Position numbers and translations under genes: made by a program. DNA of 64,000 nt from Bacteroidales bacterium. Lineage in GTDB: Bacteria; Bacteroidota; Bacteroidia; Bacteroidales; WCHB1-69. Positions 8,225-17,665 of the stretch are shown here, piece after piece. The first letter of the stretch is position 1; every line of letters starts with the position of its first letter. The notes beneath the pieces were generated by a model that was not told the DNA's origin, did not search any database, and worked only from the letters and a program-made list of their open reading frames with translations. The DNA lies in contig JAFTCA010000004.1 in the NCBI GenBank assembly GCA_017454945.1, positions 1 through 64,000 on the forward strand, written 5' to 3'.

Positions 8225-9559
8225 TTAGTTCTCCTCTTTCAGCTTGTTTTCCGGTTCGTGTTTGTATTTGAAAACCAGTGCAAACAGCACGGCTACGACA
8301 AATGCGTAGGCGGCGAAGATAAACCATGAGGTTTGCCAGCCGTGCCATACATTCATCGCCAACGCTTCGCGTGCGCTGTCGCTCAGGGTTGCCATACTGC
8401 CTTCGGCCACATTGCGGAAATTGGAGAAGACAAACTTGTTGACTATCAACTGTGCGCTCAGTGTGCCAATGGTGGCACCGATGCCGTTGGTCATCAGGAA
8501 GAACAAGCCTTGTGCTGAGGAGCGGATGTTGGGAGTTGTCTCTTTGTCAACAAACAGAGAACCGCTGATATTGAAGAAGTCGAATGCTACGCCGTACACG
8601 ATGCAGGAGAGCACGAACAGCCATACGCCGGAACCGGGGTTGCCTAAGCCGAAAAAGCCGAAACGGAGCACCCACGCAAACATGGCAATGAGCATCACTT
8701 TCTTGATACCAAAACGTTTGAGGAAGAATGGTATCAACAGAATACACAGTGTTTCAGATATTTGTGAAATGGATATCAGAATGTTGGCGTGTTGTACACC
8801 AAAAGTGTTTGCATATTCGGGAATGTGCTTGAAACTCGACAGGAAGGGATTGGCAAAGCCATTGGTGATTTGCAGGGAAACGCCCAGCAGCATCGAGAAG
8901 ATGAAAAATACAGCCATTTTGGGACTTTTAAACAGTGCAAATGCTTTTAAGCCAAGGGCTTCCACTAACGATTTGCTTTCAACGGCCTGGCTGGTGGGGC
9001 AATGTGGCAGTGTGAATGAGTAGGCTGCCAATACTAAGCCTATGCCGCCACTGGTGACAAACTGTGCTGCTGAAGATTGGAAGCCCAACAGGTCAACAAT
9101 CCACATGGTGGCGATGAAGCCGATGGTGCCGAAGACACGAATAGGCGGGAAGTCTTTTATTGTATCCAATCCGGCTTTGTCTAACGCGTTGTAAGCAACC
9201 GAGTTAGAAAGCGCAAGTGTGGGCATGTAGAAGGCCACACCGATAGTATATAGTGTGAATAGCGGTCCGAACTGAACGGCATCGCCAGCAGAAAGACCAT
9301 AGATGCCGGCGGCAATCATGGCGGCACCAGCCATAGCGTGGCAAAGTCCGAGCGTTTTTTGTGCCGGAATCCATTTGTCGGCCACAATGCCCATCAGGGC
9401 GGGCATGAAAATGGAAACAATGCCCTGGATAGAGTAGAAAATGCCGATATTTTTGCCCAAGCCGTGCTGGAACAGGTAGGTTCCCATGCAGGTCAGGTAG
9501 GCCCCCCAGATGGCGAACTGGAGGAAGTTCATGATGATAAGGCGGAGCTTTATGTTCAT
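8225..9559 (-). CDS. MFS transporter, nucleoside:H+ symporter type (NupG/XapB-like)
   Basis: A 444-residue inner-membrane protein with about 12 hydrophobic segments. The N-terminus (MNIKLRLIIMNFLQFAIWGAYL) and the segment PPIRVFGTIGFI resemble the NupG nucleoside-transporter branch of the major facilitator superfamily. It lies 47 bases downstream of pyrF on the same strand, which fits a pyrimidine or nucleoside role. The exact substrate cannot be read from the sequence; other MFS sugar transporters share this fold. The AT-rich gap before it (about 9560-9593) holds caatttataattta-type short repeats. Confidence 0.8.
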   Translation of the reverse strand: MNIKLRLIIMNFLQFAIWGAYLTCMGTYLFQHGLGKNIGIFYSIQGIVSIFMPALMGIVADKWIPAQKTLGLCHAMAGAAMIAAGIYGLSAGDAVQFGPLFTLYTIGVAFYMPTLALSNSVAYNALDKAGLDTIKDFPPIRVFGTIGFIATMWIVDLLGFQSSAAQFVTSGGIGLVLAAYSFTLPHCPTSQAVESKSLVEALGLKAFALFKSPKMAVFFIFSMLLGVSLQITNGFANPFLSSFKHIPEYANTFGVQHANILISISQISETLCILLIPFFLKRFGIKKVMLIAMFAWVLRFGFFGLGNPGSGVWLFVLSCIVYGVAFDFFNISGSLFVDKETTPNIRSSAQGLFFLMTNGIGATIGTLSAQLIVNKFVFSNFRNVAEGSMATLSDSAREALAMNVWHGWQTSWFIFAAYAFVVAVLFALVFKYKHEPENKLKEEN

Positions 9560-9606
9560 ACAATTTATAATTTACAATTTATAATGTATAATTAAATAGA
9601 AATCAA

Positions 9607-10467
9607 TTATTTGCAGGTAGAGAGGATGTCGTTGCGCATGCGGATGGCTTCGTTGCGCGAGCATTCGGCGAAGTTTTTCTCACCGCCTTCCACTTTGCGG
9701 TAAGCGAGCAGAATGGAGCGCGAAGCGTTGACTACGCCGCCGTTGCCGTTTTTGAGGTAGCAGGCAATGTCGGAAGCCTTGCCGCCTTGGGCGCCGTAGC
9801 CCGGGATGAGGAAGAAGGTGGAGTCGAGGGTCGCTCTCACCTCTGCAGCTTCCGACGAGTGGGTACAGCCCATCACGCCGCCGATGGAGGAGAAGCCGCA
9901 CTGGCCGAGGCATTCCTTGCCGAGCGTGTTCAGCTTTTCGCCCACCACGTTGTACACATGACGCTCGCCCGTAGGCAGATACTCAATGTCTTTAGCGCCT
10001 TCGTTCGAGGTGCGGATGAGTACGAAGAGCCCCTTTTCGTGTTCCTTCACATACGGCAAGTACGGAGCGATGCTATCCATGCCCATGTAGGGGTTGATGG
10101 TCATAAAGTCGCATTCGAAATCGCCGGTGAAGTGGGCTTTGGCGTACATTTCGGCGGTCTTGGCGATGTCGCCGCGCTTTACGTCGGCAATGATGACCGC
10201 TCCGATGGAGCGCAGGTAGGCGAGGGTATTTTTGTAGGCCAGCAGACCTTCTAGGCCGTAGGCTTCGTAGTAGGCAATCTGCACTTTGTAGCAGGAAGCC
10301 ACATCTATTGTTGCATCGATAAGTTGTTTGTTAAACTCGAACAATCCTTCGTGGATGGTAGAAAATTTGGCAGCAAAGTCGGTCGGCAGATAGGTGTAGT
10401 CGGTATCCAAGCCGACGCAAACATGTCCGTTGTCGGCCACTTTCTGAAATAGTTTGTCTATAATCAT
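9607..10467 (-). CDS. pyrF: orotidine 5'-phosphate decarboxylase (type 2)
   Basis: A 286-residue enzyme that makes UMP from OMP, the last step of de novo pyrimidine synthesis. It shows HVCVGLDTD at the N-terminus, the catalytic loop IIADVKRGDIAKTAE and the phosphate-binding end IPGYGAQGGKASD. Length fits the longer type 2 family. The start is the ATG of MIIDKLFQKV at 10467; the open frame extends 78 bases further upstream, but that part is hydrophobic and not family-like. It is followed by the nucleoside-type transporter gene. Confidence 0.95.
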   Translation of the reverse strand: MIIDKLFQKVADNGHVCVGLDTDYTYLPTDFAAKFSTIHEGLFEFNKQLIDATIDVASCYKVQIAYYEAYGLEGLLAYKNTLAYLRSIGAVIIADVKRGDIAKTAEMYAKAHFTGDFECDFMTINPYMGMDSIAPYLPYVKEHEKGLFVLIRTSNEGAKDIEYLPTGERHVYNVVGEKLNTLGKECLGQCGFSSIGGVMGCTHSSEAAEVRATLDSTFFLIPGYGAQGGKASDIACYLKNGNGGVVNASRSILLAYRKVEGGEKNFAECSRNEAIRMRNDILSTCK

Positions 10468-10556
10468 CTTTTTGAAATTTAAAGCACAAAAATAGTGAAA
10501 AATTACCGAAGAAAACAAATAATGAAACATTCCACCGTGCGACACGATGCCTCCAC

Positions 10557-11612
10557 CTAATCCGTCGCGATTTCATTATCGTTTTCAAACTCTGTGATCC
10601 ATTCTTTTACCTTTTCTTTTAAAAGGGATTTTTCAGGCAGGCATAAGGCATACTGCTGTGCATAAATATTAGCGTTTTTAGGAAGTGTAAGTTTCACCAA
10701 TGCTTCGTTTTTTTGTTTGCATAGAAGAATGCCGATTGTAGGCTTCTCGAAATCCTGCTTTACATAACGGTCAAAATAGTTGACATACATTTGCATCTGT
10801 CCCAAATCTTGATGTGCGAGTTTGTCGTTCTTTAAATCAACAAGCACATAACATTGGAGAATGCGATTGTATAAGACTAGATCCACATAGAAATTTTCTT
10901 CATCAAAGGTAAATCGTTTTTGTCTTGCCTCAAAAAGAAAACCCTTCCCCATTTCAAGAAGAAATGTTTGCAGTTTGCTGATAATGGCATTTTCAAGGCT
11001 GGTTTCACTATATGAACTATCTGATTTTAGCCCTAAAAACTCTAACGATATCGGATTCTTAATTATATCAGAAGGTTTTTCGACGATTTGCCCATGTGCT
11101 GCAAGACGCATAATCTCATTTTTGTCACGTCCAAGGGCTATCCGTTCATATAGACTGCTTGCGTATTGACGTTGAAGCCATTTATACCCCCAGTTTTGTT
11201 TTTCTGCTTCTAATTCATAAAATTGCCTTTCATCAGGATTATCGATACGCATTAGGATTTGATAGTGATTCCATGAAAGAGTAAATGCTGGCATAAAATT
11301 TGTCTGCCCCGCAGACAAATTTGCGTAAACATGATAAAACTTTCGGCATTTTGATAAAGTTTCATACGACCAGCCCTTTCCAAATTTGTTCGTCAATTGC
11401 TCTGACAATCGTTGCAGTATCCCTTTACCGTATGCTGCGCGAGCGTTACCTCCTTGTTCATATTCCACTATGTATTGTCCTATACCATAGTATGTGTAAA
11501 CCATGGCGGTGTTGACAGCTTTGGCCACATGCTTCCGACTTTCTTCTATAAGCTCAGTCACTTTATTGAAAAGTTCATTTTCATTATTGACTTCTGTAAT
11601 GACTAACCCCAT
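10557..11612 (-). CDS. DUF1016/YhcG-family protein with PDDEXK nuclease domain
   Basis: A 351-residue protein. The N-terminal part (about 10-150) is the helical DUF1016 domain, with YYGIGQYIVEYEQGGNARAAYGKG and LSWNHYQILMRI. The C-terminal part (about 195-340) is a PDDEXK-like nuclease fold: the FYVDLVLYN strand supplies the Asp and the next strand gives VLVDLKNDK, the D-x-K signature. The family often accompanies restriction-modification or mobile elements, but no methyltransferase or specificity gene is present here. Nuclease activity is inferred from motifs; the biological role is unknown. The gene is more AT-rich than its neighbours. Confidence 0.88.
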   Translation of the reverse strand: MGLVITEVNNENELFNKVTELIEESRKHVAKAVNTAMVYTYYGIGQYIVEYEQGGNARAAYGKGILQRLSEQLTNKFGKGWSYETLSKCRKFYHVYANLSAGQTNFMPAFTLSWNHYQILMRIDNPDERQFYELEAEKQNWGYKWLQRQYASSLYERIALGRDKNEIMRLAAHGQIVEKPSDIIKNPISLEFLGLKSDSSYSETSLENAIISKLQTFLLEMGKGFLFEARQKRFTFDEENFYVDLVLYNRILQCYVLVDLKNDKLAHQDLGQMQMYVNYFDRYVKQDFEKPTIGILLCKQKNEALVKLTLPKNANIYAQQYALCLPEKSLLKEKVKEWITEFENDNEIATD

Positions 11613-11754
11613 ATTCTTTGCTGCTTTAAGTTGTGTTTTAAATGAAAGTTTAAGTGTGCAAATATAAAGATAATTTTAATAATTCATTTATTTTTAAATA
11701 AACTAAAAAGATAAAAAACAGATGGAATAATTTTTCCCCATCCGAAAAATTCCG

Positions 11755-11762
11755 TATCTTTG
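11755..11762 (+). promoter_or_regulatory. -7 element before the acyl-CoA synthetase gene
   Basis: TATCTTTG followed by C lies 43 bases before the start codon. A degenerate TTT stands at the -33 position (19-nt spacing). Confidence 0.55.
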
Positions 11763-11805
11763 CAAGCAATTCATCCGAAAAATTAATAATAAAACATATA
11801 CTATC

Positions 11806-13878
11806 ATGATTAGTCAGAAACTATTAAATCCTAAGAGTATTGTGATTGTGGGAGCATCGAACGATGTGCATAAGCCTGGTGGAAAACTTGTAAAGAACTT
11901 GTTGTCAAGTCCTTTTAAAGGCGATATTTATGCTGTGAACCCGAAAGAGACAGAGGTGCAAGGCATTCGCTGCTATGCCAAAGTGGAGGATTTGCCGGAA
12001 GTGGATTGCGCCATCCTGGCCATTGCCGCCAAGTACTGCCCCGCCACGGTGGATGTGCTGGCAAAAGAGAAGAACACACGCGGCTTTATCATCGTATCTG
12101 CAGGTTTTGGTGAAGAGAGCAAGCAGGGTGCAGAGTTTGAGAAGCACATTACCGATACTATCAACAGTGTGGGCGGCTCTCTCATCGGACCCAACTGCAC
12201 CGGCTTCCTCAATACCAATTACTGCGGTGCGTTCGACACCCCCATTCCGACCCTTGATCCGCACGGTGTGGATTTCGTGACTGGCTCGGGTGCTACCGCC
12301 GTTTTTATTAAGGAATATGGTATTTCCAATGGCCTTACTTTCAATAGTGTATGGGCAGTTGGTAACTCCGCCCAAATGGGTATCGAGGACGTTCTGGAAC
12401 ACCTCGACACCACCTTCGACCCCGAAAAGTCGTCGCGCGTCATTATGCTTTATATGGAGAAAATCGGTGACCCGCAGAAGCTGTTGAAACACTCGCGCTC
12501 GCTCATTAACAAGGGATGCAAGATTGCGGCCATCAAGTCGGGTGGCTCCGCTGCCGGCAGTCGCGCCGCCTCGTCGCATACCGGTGCTTTGGCCACCAAT
12601 GACGCCGCCGTTGATGCTCTCTTCCGCAAGGCAGGTATCGTGCGTTGCCACAACCGTCAGGAACTCACCACCGTCTGCGCCATCTTTATGCACCCTGAGG
12701 TGAAAGGCAAAAATATGGCCGTCATCACCCACGCCGGCGGTCCTGCCGTGATGTTGACGGATGTGCTGTCCGACAATGGTATGGACGTGCCCCATATCGA
12801 AGGTCCCAAGGCCGACGAGCTGCTCTCCAAACTCTTTGGCGGTTCCTCCGTGGGCAACCCCATCGACTTTCTTGCCACTGGTACTGCCGAGCAGCTGGGC
12901 ACCATCATCGACTACTGCGAAAATGAGTTCGACAATATCGACTGTATGTGCGTCATCTTCGGCTCACCAGGACTTTTCGCTAACTGGGAGGTGTATGAAG
13001 TCCTTGACCAGAAGATGAAGACTTGCAAGAAACCTATTTTCCCCATATTGCCATCTATCATCAACGTGAAGGATGAGATCGCTGATTTCATTCAGAATAA
13101 GCATCGTATCAACTTCCCCGAGGAGTGCGTGTTTGGTCAGGCATTATGCAAAGTTTATAACACCCCGAAACCGCAGCCCGAAGTGGTTGAGCAGCCCGCA
13201 ATCGATGTGGCCCGCATCCGACGCACCATCGACAAATGTGGCAACGGCTATATGGAAATCGCTGATTATAACGAACTTTTGGACGCCGCTGGCATCAGCC
13301 GCAAGAAATCAATAGAGGTGTCCAAGAAAGAAGATGCACTTGCCTTTGCCAAGGAGGTTGGTTGCAGTAAGGATGTGCCGTTGGTAATGAAGGTGGTAGG
13401 ACCGTTGCACAAGAGCGATGTGGGCGGTGTTACCCTGAATGTCAAGGATTTGGACACCGTAAGCAAGGAATTCGACCGATTGATGGCCATTAAGGACACC
13501 TACGCAGTGGAGATGTATCCGATGCTGGACGGTACCGACGTCTATATCGGCGCCATCCGCGATGACAAGTTCGGACATCAGGTGTTCTTCGGCTTGGGCG
13601 GCATCTTTATTGAGGTGCTGAAGGATGTGCAGAGCGCGCTGGCACCTATCACGGCTGCTGAGGCCAAGGAGATGCTGACGAAGCTGCGTGGCTACAAGAT
13701 CTTGCAGGGCGTGCGCGGACAGGAACCCGTCAATATTGACCTGTATGCCGACCAGATTGCCCGTGTGAGCGCGTTGGTACAGGCCGCTCCCGAAATTGCG
13801 GAGATGGACCTCAACCCGCTGCTCGGCAATCCTCGCTACGTTACAGCCGTAGATGCCCGTATTAGAATTGAAAAATAA
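11806..13878 (+). CDS. ADP-forming acetate/acyl-CoA ligase, fused alpha-beta
   Basis: A 690-residue cytoplasmic enzyme that converts acyl-CoA, ADP and phosphate to the acid, CoA and ATP (or the reverse). Domain order: CoA-binding Rossmann domain (5-135, VIVGASNDVHKPGGKL), ligase-type CoA domain with the phosphohistidine motif SSHTGALA (His258), then the ATP-grasp beta part (about 480-690, with KVVGPLHKSDVGGV and GLGGIFIEVLKD). The alpha and beta parts that are separate in some archaea are fused here. With the downstream aminopeptidase it suggests energy gain from amino-acid fermentation, an inference from context. Confidence 0.93.
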   Translation: MISQKLLNPKSIVIVGASNDVHKPGGKLVKNLLSSPFKGDIYAVNPKETEVQGIRCYAKVEDLPEVDCAILAIAAKYCPATVDVLAKEKNTRGFIIVSAGFGEESKQGAEFEKHITDTINSVGGSLIGPNCTGFLNTNYCGAFDTPIPTLDPHGVDFVTGSGATAVFIKEYGISNGLTFNSVWAVGNSAQMGIEDVLEHLDTTFDPEKSSRVIMLYMEKIGDPQKLLKHSRSLINKGCKIAAIKSGGSAAGSRAASSHTGALATNDAAVDALFRKAGIVRCHNRQELTTVCAIFMHPEVKGKNMAVITHAGGPAVMLTDVLSDNGMDVPHIEGPKADELLSKLFGGSSVGNPIDFLATGTAEQLGTIIDYCENEFDNIDCMCVIFGSPGLFANWEVYEVLDQKMKTCKKPIFPILPSIINVKDEIADFIQNKHRINFPEECVFGQALCKVYNTPKPQPEVVEQPAIDVARIRRTIDKCGNGYMEIADYNELLDAAGISRKKSIEVSKKEDALAFAKEVGCSKDVPLVMKVVGPLHKSDVGGVTLNVKDLDTVSKEFDRLMAIKDTYAVEMYPMLDGTDVYIGAIRDDKFGHQVFFGLGGIFIEVLKDVQSALAPITAAEAKEMLTKLRGYKILQGVRGQEPVNIDLYADQIARVSALVQAAPEIAEMDLNPLLGNPRYVTAVDARIRIEK

Positions 13879-13896
13879 CCTTTAAAGAGTCAGATT

Positions 13897-15297
13897 ATGA
13901 ATCCAATGTTTGAACCCTCAGTATATAAGGCACGTAGAGATGGCCTTAGACAACAGATTTCTTCCGGTATCGCCGTTTTCTTGGGCAATCAGGAAGCCCC
14001 GATGAACTATCCGTCCAATACGTACAAGTACCGTCAGGACAGCCACTTCATCTATTTCTTCGGCTTGACGGCCGCCAATCTGGCCGCTATCATCGACTTT
14101 GATGAGAACCGTGAGATTTTGGTGGGTGACAACCTTGAAATTGACGACATCATCTGGATGGGCGACCAGCCTACCATGCGCGATTTGGCCGACAAATGCG
14201 CCGTTGCAGAAACGATGCCGATGGGCAAACTGGCCGACTATATCGGCGAGGCGATGGCCAAAGGTCGTAAGGTGCACTTCACGCCTCCTTACCGCGACGA
14301 CAATAAGATCACGCTGTCGGTGATGACAGGTATTCCGATTCCCGAACTGAAGAAGGCCGCTTCGCCTGAGTTGATCAAAGCCATTGTGAAACTGCGTACC
14401 ACTAAGGAAGAACGCGAGTTGGAGCAGATGCGTCTGGCAGGCGAAATTGGCTACAAGATGCACACTACCGTCATGCGCCACTGTGTGGAAGGTGTGTCGG
14501 AGCGCGAACTGGCCGGTATGGCAGAGGGCATTTCGCTCTCGTACGGCAATGGTGTCTCTTTCCCCATCATCTTGTCACAGCACGGTGAGACGATGCACAA
14601 TCACAATCATGATGCGCTTTTGAAGAAGGGCAATATGCTGCTGATGGATGCCGGTGCAGAGGGATTGATGAACTACTGTTCCGACAATACCCGCACCATG
14701 CCTGTGGGCGGTACCTTCACTCCGAAGCAGAAGGATATCTATGAGATTGTGTTAAAGGCTAATATGGATTGTATCGAAGCGGCTCGCCCGGGTGTCTATA
14801 ACCGTGATTTGCATTTCAACGCCTGCCGAATCATCACCAATGGCCTCAAAGCGCTCGGTCTGATGAAGGGCGATACGGAGGAGGCCGTCAGATTAGGAGC
14901 CCATGCTCTGTTCATGCCTCATGGCTTAGGTCACCAACTGGGCTTGGATGTGCACGATATGGAAGATTTGGGCGAGGATTATGTTGGCTATGATGAGACC
15001 GTTAGCAGAAGTCCCTTGTTTGGCACGGCTTACCTGCGTATGGCCCGTGAACTGAAGCCCGGGTATGTGGTTACCATTGAACCGGGAATCTACTTCATTC
15101 CGCAACTGATCGACATCTGGAAGAACGAGAACAAACTGGCCGACTTCATCTGCTACGACAAAGTGGAAACTTACAAGGATTTTGGCGGTATCAGAATTGA
15201 AGACGATGTGCTGATTACAGCTACTGGTCATGAGATTTTGGGTCCTGTCATTCCGAAGACTGTAGATGAATTAAAAGAGATAATCCCTTTAAAATAA
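13897..15297 (+). CDS. pepP: Xaa-Pro aminopeptidase (M24B)
   Basis: A 466-residue metallopeptidase that removes N-terminal residues preceding proline. An N-terminal AMP_N domain (about 5-135, with YRQDSHFIYFFGL) is followed by the pita-bread catalytic domain (about 175-440). Visible metal ligands are Asp251 and Asp263 in MDAGAEGLMNYCSDNTRT, the His of HGLGHQLGLDVHD, and the Glu residues of TIEPGIYF and GIRIEDDVL. There is no signal peptide, so it is cytoplasmic. It starts 18 bases after the acyl-CoA ligase gene and is probably in the same operon. Confidence 0.95.
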   Translation: MNPMFEPSVYKARRDGLRQQISSGIAVFLGNQEAPMNYPSNTYKYRQDSHFIYFFGLTAANLAAIIDFDENREILVGDNLEIDDIIWMGDQPTMRDLADKCAVAETMPMGKLADYIGEAMAKGRKVHFTPPYRDDNKITLSVMTGIPIPELKKAASPELIKAIVKLRTTKEERELEQMRLAGEIGYKMHTTVMRHCVEGVSERELAGMAEGISLSYGNGVSFPIILSQHGETMHNHNHDALLKKGNMLLMDAGAEGLMNYCSDNTRTMPVGGTFTPKQKDIYEIVLKANMDCIEAARPGVYNRDLHFNACRIITNGLKALGLMKGDTEEAVRLGAHALFMPHGLGHQLGLDVHDMEDLGEDYVGYDETVSRSPLFGTAYLRMARELKPGYVVTIEPGIYFIPQLIDIWKNENKLADFICYDKVETYKDFGGIRIEDDVLITATGHEILGPVIPKTVDELKEIIPLK

Positions 15298-15304
15298 GCA
15301 TAAT

Positions 15305-16135
15305 ATGGCATCATTTGAATTCACCTCTTATCCTTATAGCGAGCAAGACCTCCAACGGCGAATAGCCCAATACACATCGCAGCCGTTGCGCTTTTTCACC
15401 AAAGAAAGTGAGGCTTGTCGGTTTTTGCTCGGCTGCATCGACCTGACCACATTGGAAGGCTCTGACACGCCTGCCAAGGTGGAAGAGTTGTGCGGCAAGG
15501 CCGCAGCGTTCCCTACGGCGGCAGTTTGCGTCTATCCGCCGTTTGTGGCGTTGGCGAAGAAATGCCTGGCAGGTACACCAATCCATGTCGCTTCTGTGGC
15601 TGGGGCATTTCCTGCAGGCCAGTCGCCCATCGAGATCAAAGTGGCAGAGGTGCGCTACGCTGTGGAGCAGGGTGCCGATGAAATTGACATGGTCATTTCG
15701 CGTGGCAAGTTCTTGGATGGCCGCTATAATGAGGTGTTTGACGAGATTGTGGCCATCAGGCAGGCGGCAGCCCCGGCTCACCTCAAGGTGATTCTGGAGA
15801 CGGGAGAACTCAAAACGCCCGAAAACATCTACCACGCTTCGCAGTTGGCCATAGCTGCCGGTGCTGATTTCATCAAGACTTCGACGGGAAAAATTGCAGT
15901 CAATGCGACACCCGAGTCGTTCTTGGTGATGTTGGATGCCATCAAAGAGCATTATGACAAGACAGGTCAAATGGTGGGCATGAAGCCTGCCGGTGGCATT
16001 GCTGATGCCGATACGGCTCTCTCCTTCCTTAAGATTTTGGAGAATGTGCTGGGCGAGCCGTGGCTCACTAACCGCTATTTCCGCATTGGCGCCAGTCGCT
16101 TGGCCAACAAGATGGCGGAACGCATCGCTGAGTAA
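15305..16135 (+). CDS. deoC: deoxyribose-phosphate aldolase
   Basis: A 276-residue cytoplasmic enzyme that cleaves 2-deoxyribose 5-phosphate to acetaldehyde and glyceraldehyde 3-phosphate. The Schiff-base lysine is Lys191 in DFIKTSTGK, and the second lysine lies in GMKPAGGI. The DeoC/LacD fold signature EIDMVISRGKFLDG is also present. It starts 7 bases after pepP, so the three genes from 11806 likely form one catabolic operon. Confidence 0.96.
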   Translation: MASFEFTSYPYSEQDLQRRIAQYTSQPLRFFTKESEACRFLLGCIDLTTLEGSDTPAKVEELCGKAAAFPTAAVCVYPPFVALAKKCLAGTPIHVASVAGAFPAGQSPIEIKVAEVRYAVEQGADEIDMVISRGKFLDGRYNEVFDEIVAIRQAAAPAHLKVILETGELKTPENIYHASQLAIAAGADFIKTSTGKIAVNATPESFLVMLDAIKEHYDKTGQMVGMKPAGGIADADTALSFLKILENVLGEPWLTNRYFRIGASRLANKMAERIAE

Positions 16136-16159
16136 TATTGTCCTTGCACAATAATGGAA

Positions 16160-16195
16160 AACAACCCTTCAACCATGGCTGGCTGAAGGGTTGTT
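16160..16195. terminator. bidirectional hairpin between deoC and the radical SAM gene
   Basis: A perfect 12-bp stem, aacaacccttca (16160-16171) with its complement (16184-16195), has a 12-base loop. It lies between two convergent genes. T-runs are short on both sides, so it may terminate weakly. Confidence 0.7.
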
Positions 16196-16198
16196 GGT

Positions 16199-17611
16199 TT
16201 AACAGGAAGAGTGTTCCTTCGCCAGCTCCTTTTTGAAATAGGCAAATGGCTGAAGGGTTTGAGCGTAGTAAAACAATTTCAGGTAAAACGCTATTTGCAG
16301 CCGCTCGAGTTCACATTCGTTCTCTCCCAAGGCTGTGTCGTTGCGTTTCCCTATGTTGATTTTTTGTGCCACACAATGTCCCAGGCACAGGTATTTGGCC
16401 CAGCACTTTTGACATTCCGTAATGGTCTCAATCTCCAAGGCCCTGTATAGTTTGGCTTGTGCGGTAGTGCCGCTGCCGACGCGTCCGATGGCGTGCTTCG
16501 AGTTGTTCATGAAGTGCGCACACGAGAAGATGGTGCCATCGGCCATCATCGTGAAATATGTCCGTGCAGCGCCACAGGCGATTCTTTTGTTTTGTCTGAA
16601 TCTAAGTGCATTGCCAAACTGGTAAAAGCGCTGATTGAAAATGGTTTGCCTATTCTGAATGCGCTCACGATAGTAGTGCTCCAACTGGTTAAACTGCTCC
16701 TTGATATGGACAAGCAGTTCGCTGTCGTAGTGCGAGTAAGTGTGGTCTTTGTTTTCAGAGGCGTATGCAAACGAGATAAAGAAAGGCAACTGTAACTGCT
16801 CGAAGAAAGCGAATGTATCGACAATGTAAGGATTTGTATTGACCATGGTGGCGCGCAGCTCGGTGCGGATGCCGTTGTGTTTCATGGCTTCCACGAATTT
16901 CATGACACGATGGAACGAGGAACGGCCGTGCTCATCCTTGCGGAGGTTGAACTCGTTGTCGGGTCCATCCAAGCTGATCAAAACCGAAAATTTGTTTTCC
17001 TTGAACAATCGGATGATGTCATCATTTAATAGGGTACCATTGGTGGTGACAGAGTAGAAAATCTTTTCGTCGGGATATTTCTCTTTAACATATTGTATGG
17101 TATGACAAATGAGGTCGGAGCGCAGTAGTGGCTCCCCACCGAAAAAGATAAACCACAACGGTTGCTTGTCGCCTTGCACATGGCGGTGTTCCACGACAAA
17201 ATCAACGGTTCTCTCAATGTCCGCGGCTTCGAAATCCCTGAAGTTGAACTTACCGTCGGTTTGTGCAAAGCAGTAGGGACATCGTAGCGTGCAGTGCCCC
17301 GAGATGGGCAGCACGACCTCTTCGAAACGGGTTCCATGGGTGGAGGCAGTGTCGATATCCAGTGACGACATCTGAGGTGAGGAGGCAATTAACTCGCAGA
17401 GAGCATTGTAATATCCTTCATAATCAGCCCTGCCGAAGCAGATTTCAGTGCAAGCTTTGCCCTTATGGTGAAACATGTCCAAAAAACGGACGGTTTCAGG
17501 GTCGCCGATAGGATACAACTGCATGGTTTCTGTATGATATAACAACGTGCAATTCTCGTTCAAGGGGAACAGTTTAATATGCTCGGGCAGCAATTTCATT
17601 TGTTTAGCCAT
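16199..17611 (-). CDS. radical SAM/SPASM peptide maturase (RiPP)
   Basis: A 470-residue protein. A variable N-terminal part (1-95) probably recognises the leader peptide. The radical SAM core binds its cluster by CTLRCPYC (Cys107, 111, 114) and binds SAM through FFGGEPL. The C-terminal SPASM domain has the full seven-cysteine pattern: Cys346, then GxxxxC ending at Cys364, then Cys400-x2-Cys403-x5-Cys409-x3-Cys413, then Cys433, enough for two auxiliary [4Fe-4S] clusters. Such enzymes make thioether or C-C cross-links in ribosomal peptides. The gene directly follows the cysteine-rich precursor on the same strand. It resembles what I recall as the GG-Bacteroidales maturase family; the exact chemistry cannot be read from sequence. 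Confidence 0.92.
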   Translation of the reverse strand: MAKQMKLLPEHIKLFPLNENCTLLYHTETMQLYPIGDPETVRFLDMFHHKGKACTEICFGRADYEGYYNALCELIASSPQMSSLDIDTASTHGTRFEEVVLPISGHCTLRCPYCFAQTDGKFNFRDFEAADIERTVDFVVEHRHVQGDKQPLWFIFFGGEPLLRSDLICHTIQYVKEKYPDEKIFYSVTTNGTLLNDDIIRLFKENKFSVLISLDGPDNEFNLRKDEHGRSSFHRVMKFVEAMKHNGIRTELRATMVNTNPYIVDTFAFFEQLQLPFFISFAYASENKDHTYSHYDSELLVHIKEQFNQLEHYYRERIQNRQTIFNQRFYQFGNALRFRQNKRIACGAARTYFTMMADGTIFSCAHFMNNSKHAIGRVGSGTTAQAKLYRALEIETITECQKCWAKYLCLGHCVAQKINIGKRNDTALGENECELERLQIAFYLKLFYYAQTLQPFAYFKKELAKEHSSC

Positions 17612-17625
17612 AATGTCAAGTTGAA

Positions 17626-17659
17626 AAGGTAATCTGTCCGTTTGCGAACAGATTACCTT
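17626..17659 (-). promoter_or_regulatory. intercistronic hairpin between precursor and maturase
   Basis: A perfect 12-bp stem (17659-17648 with 17637-17626, minus strand) is followed by ttttc. It lies between the precursor stop and the maturase start. A short T-run suggests a leaky terminator or RNA-stabilising element giving more precursor than enzyme. Confidence 0.65.
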
Positions 17660-17665
17660 GGTTAA

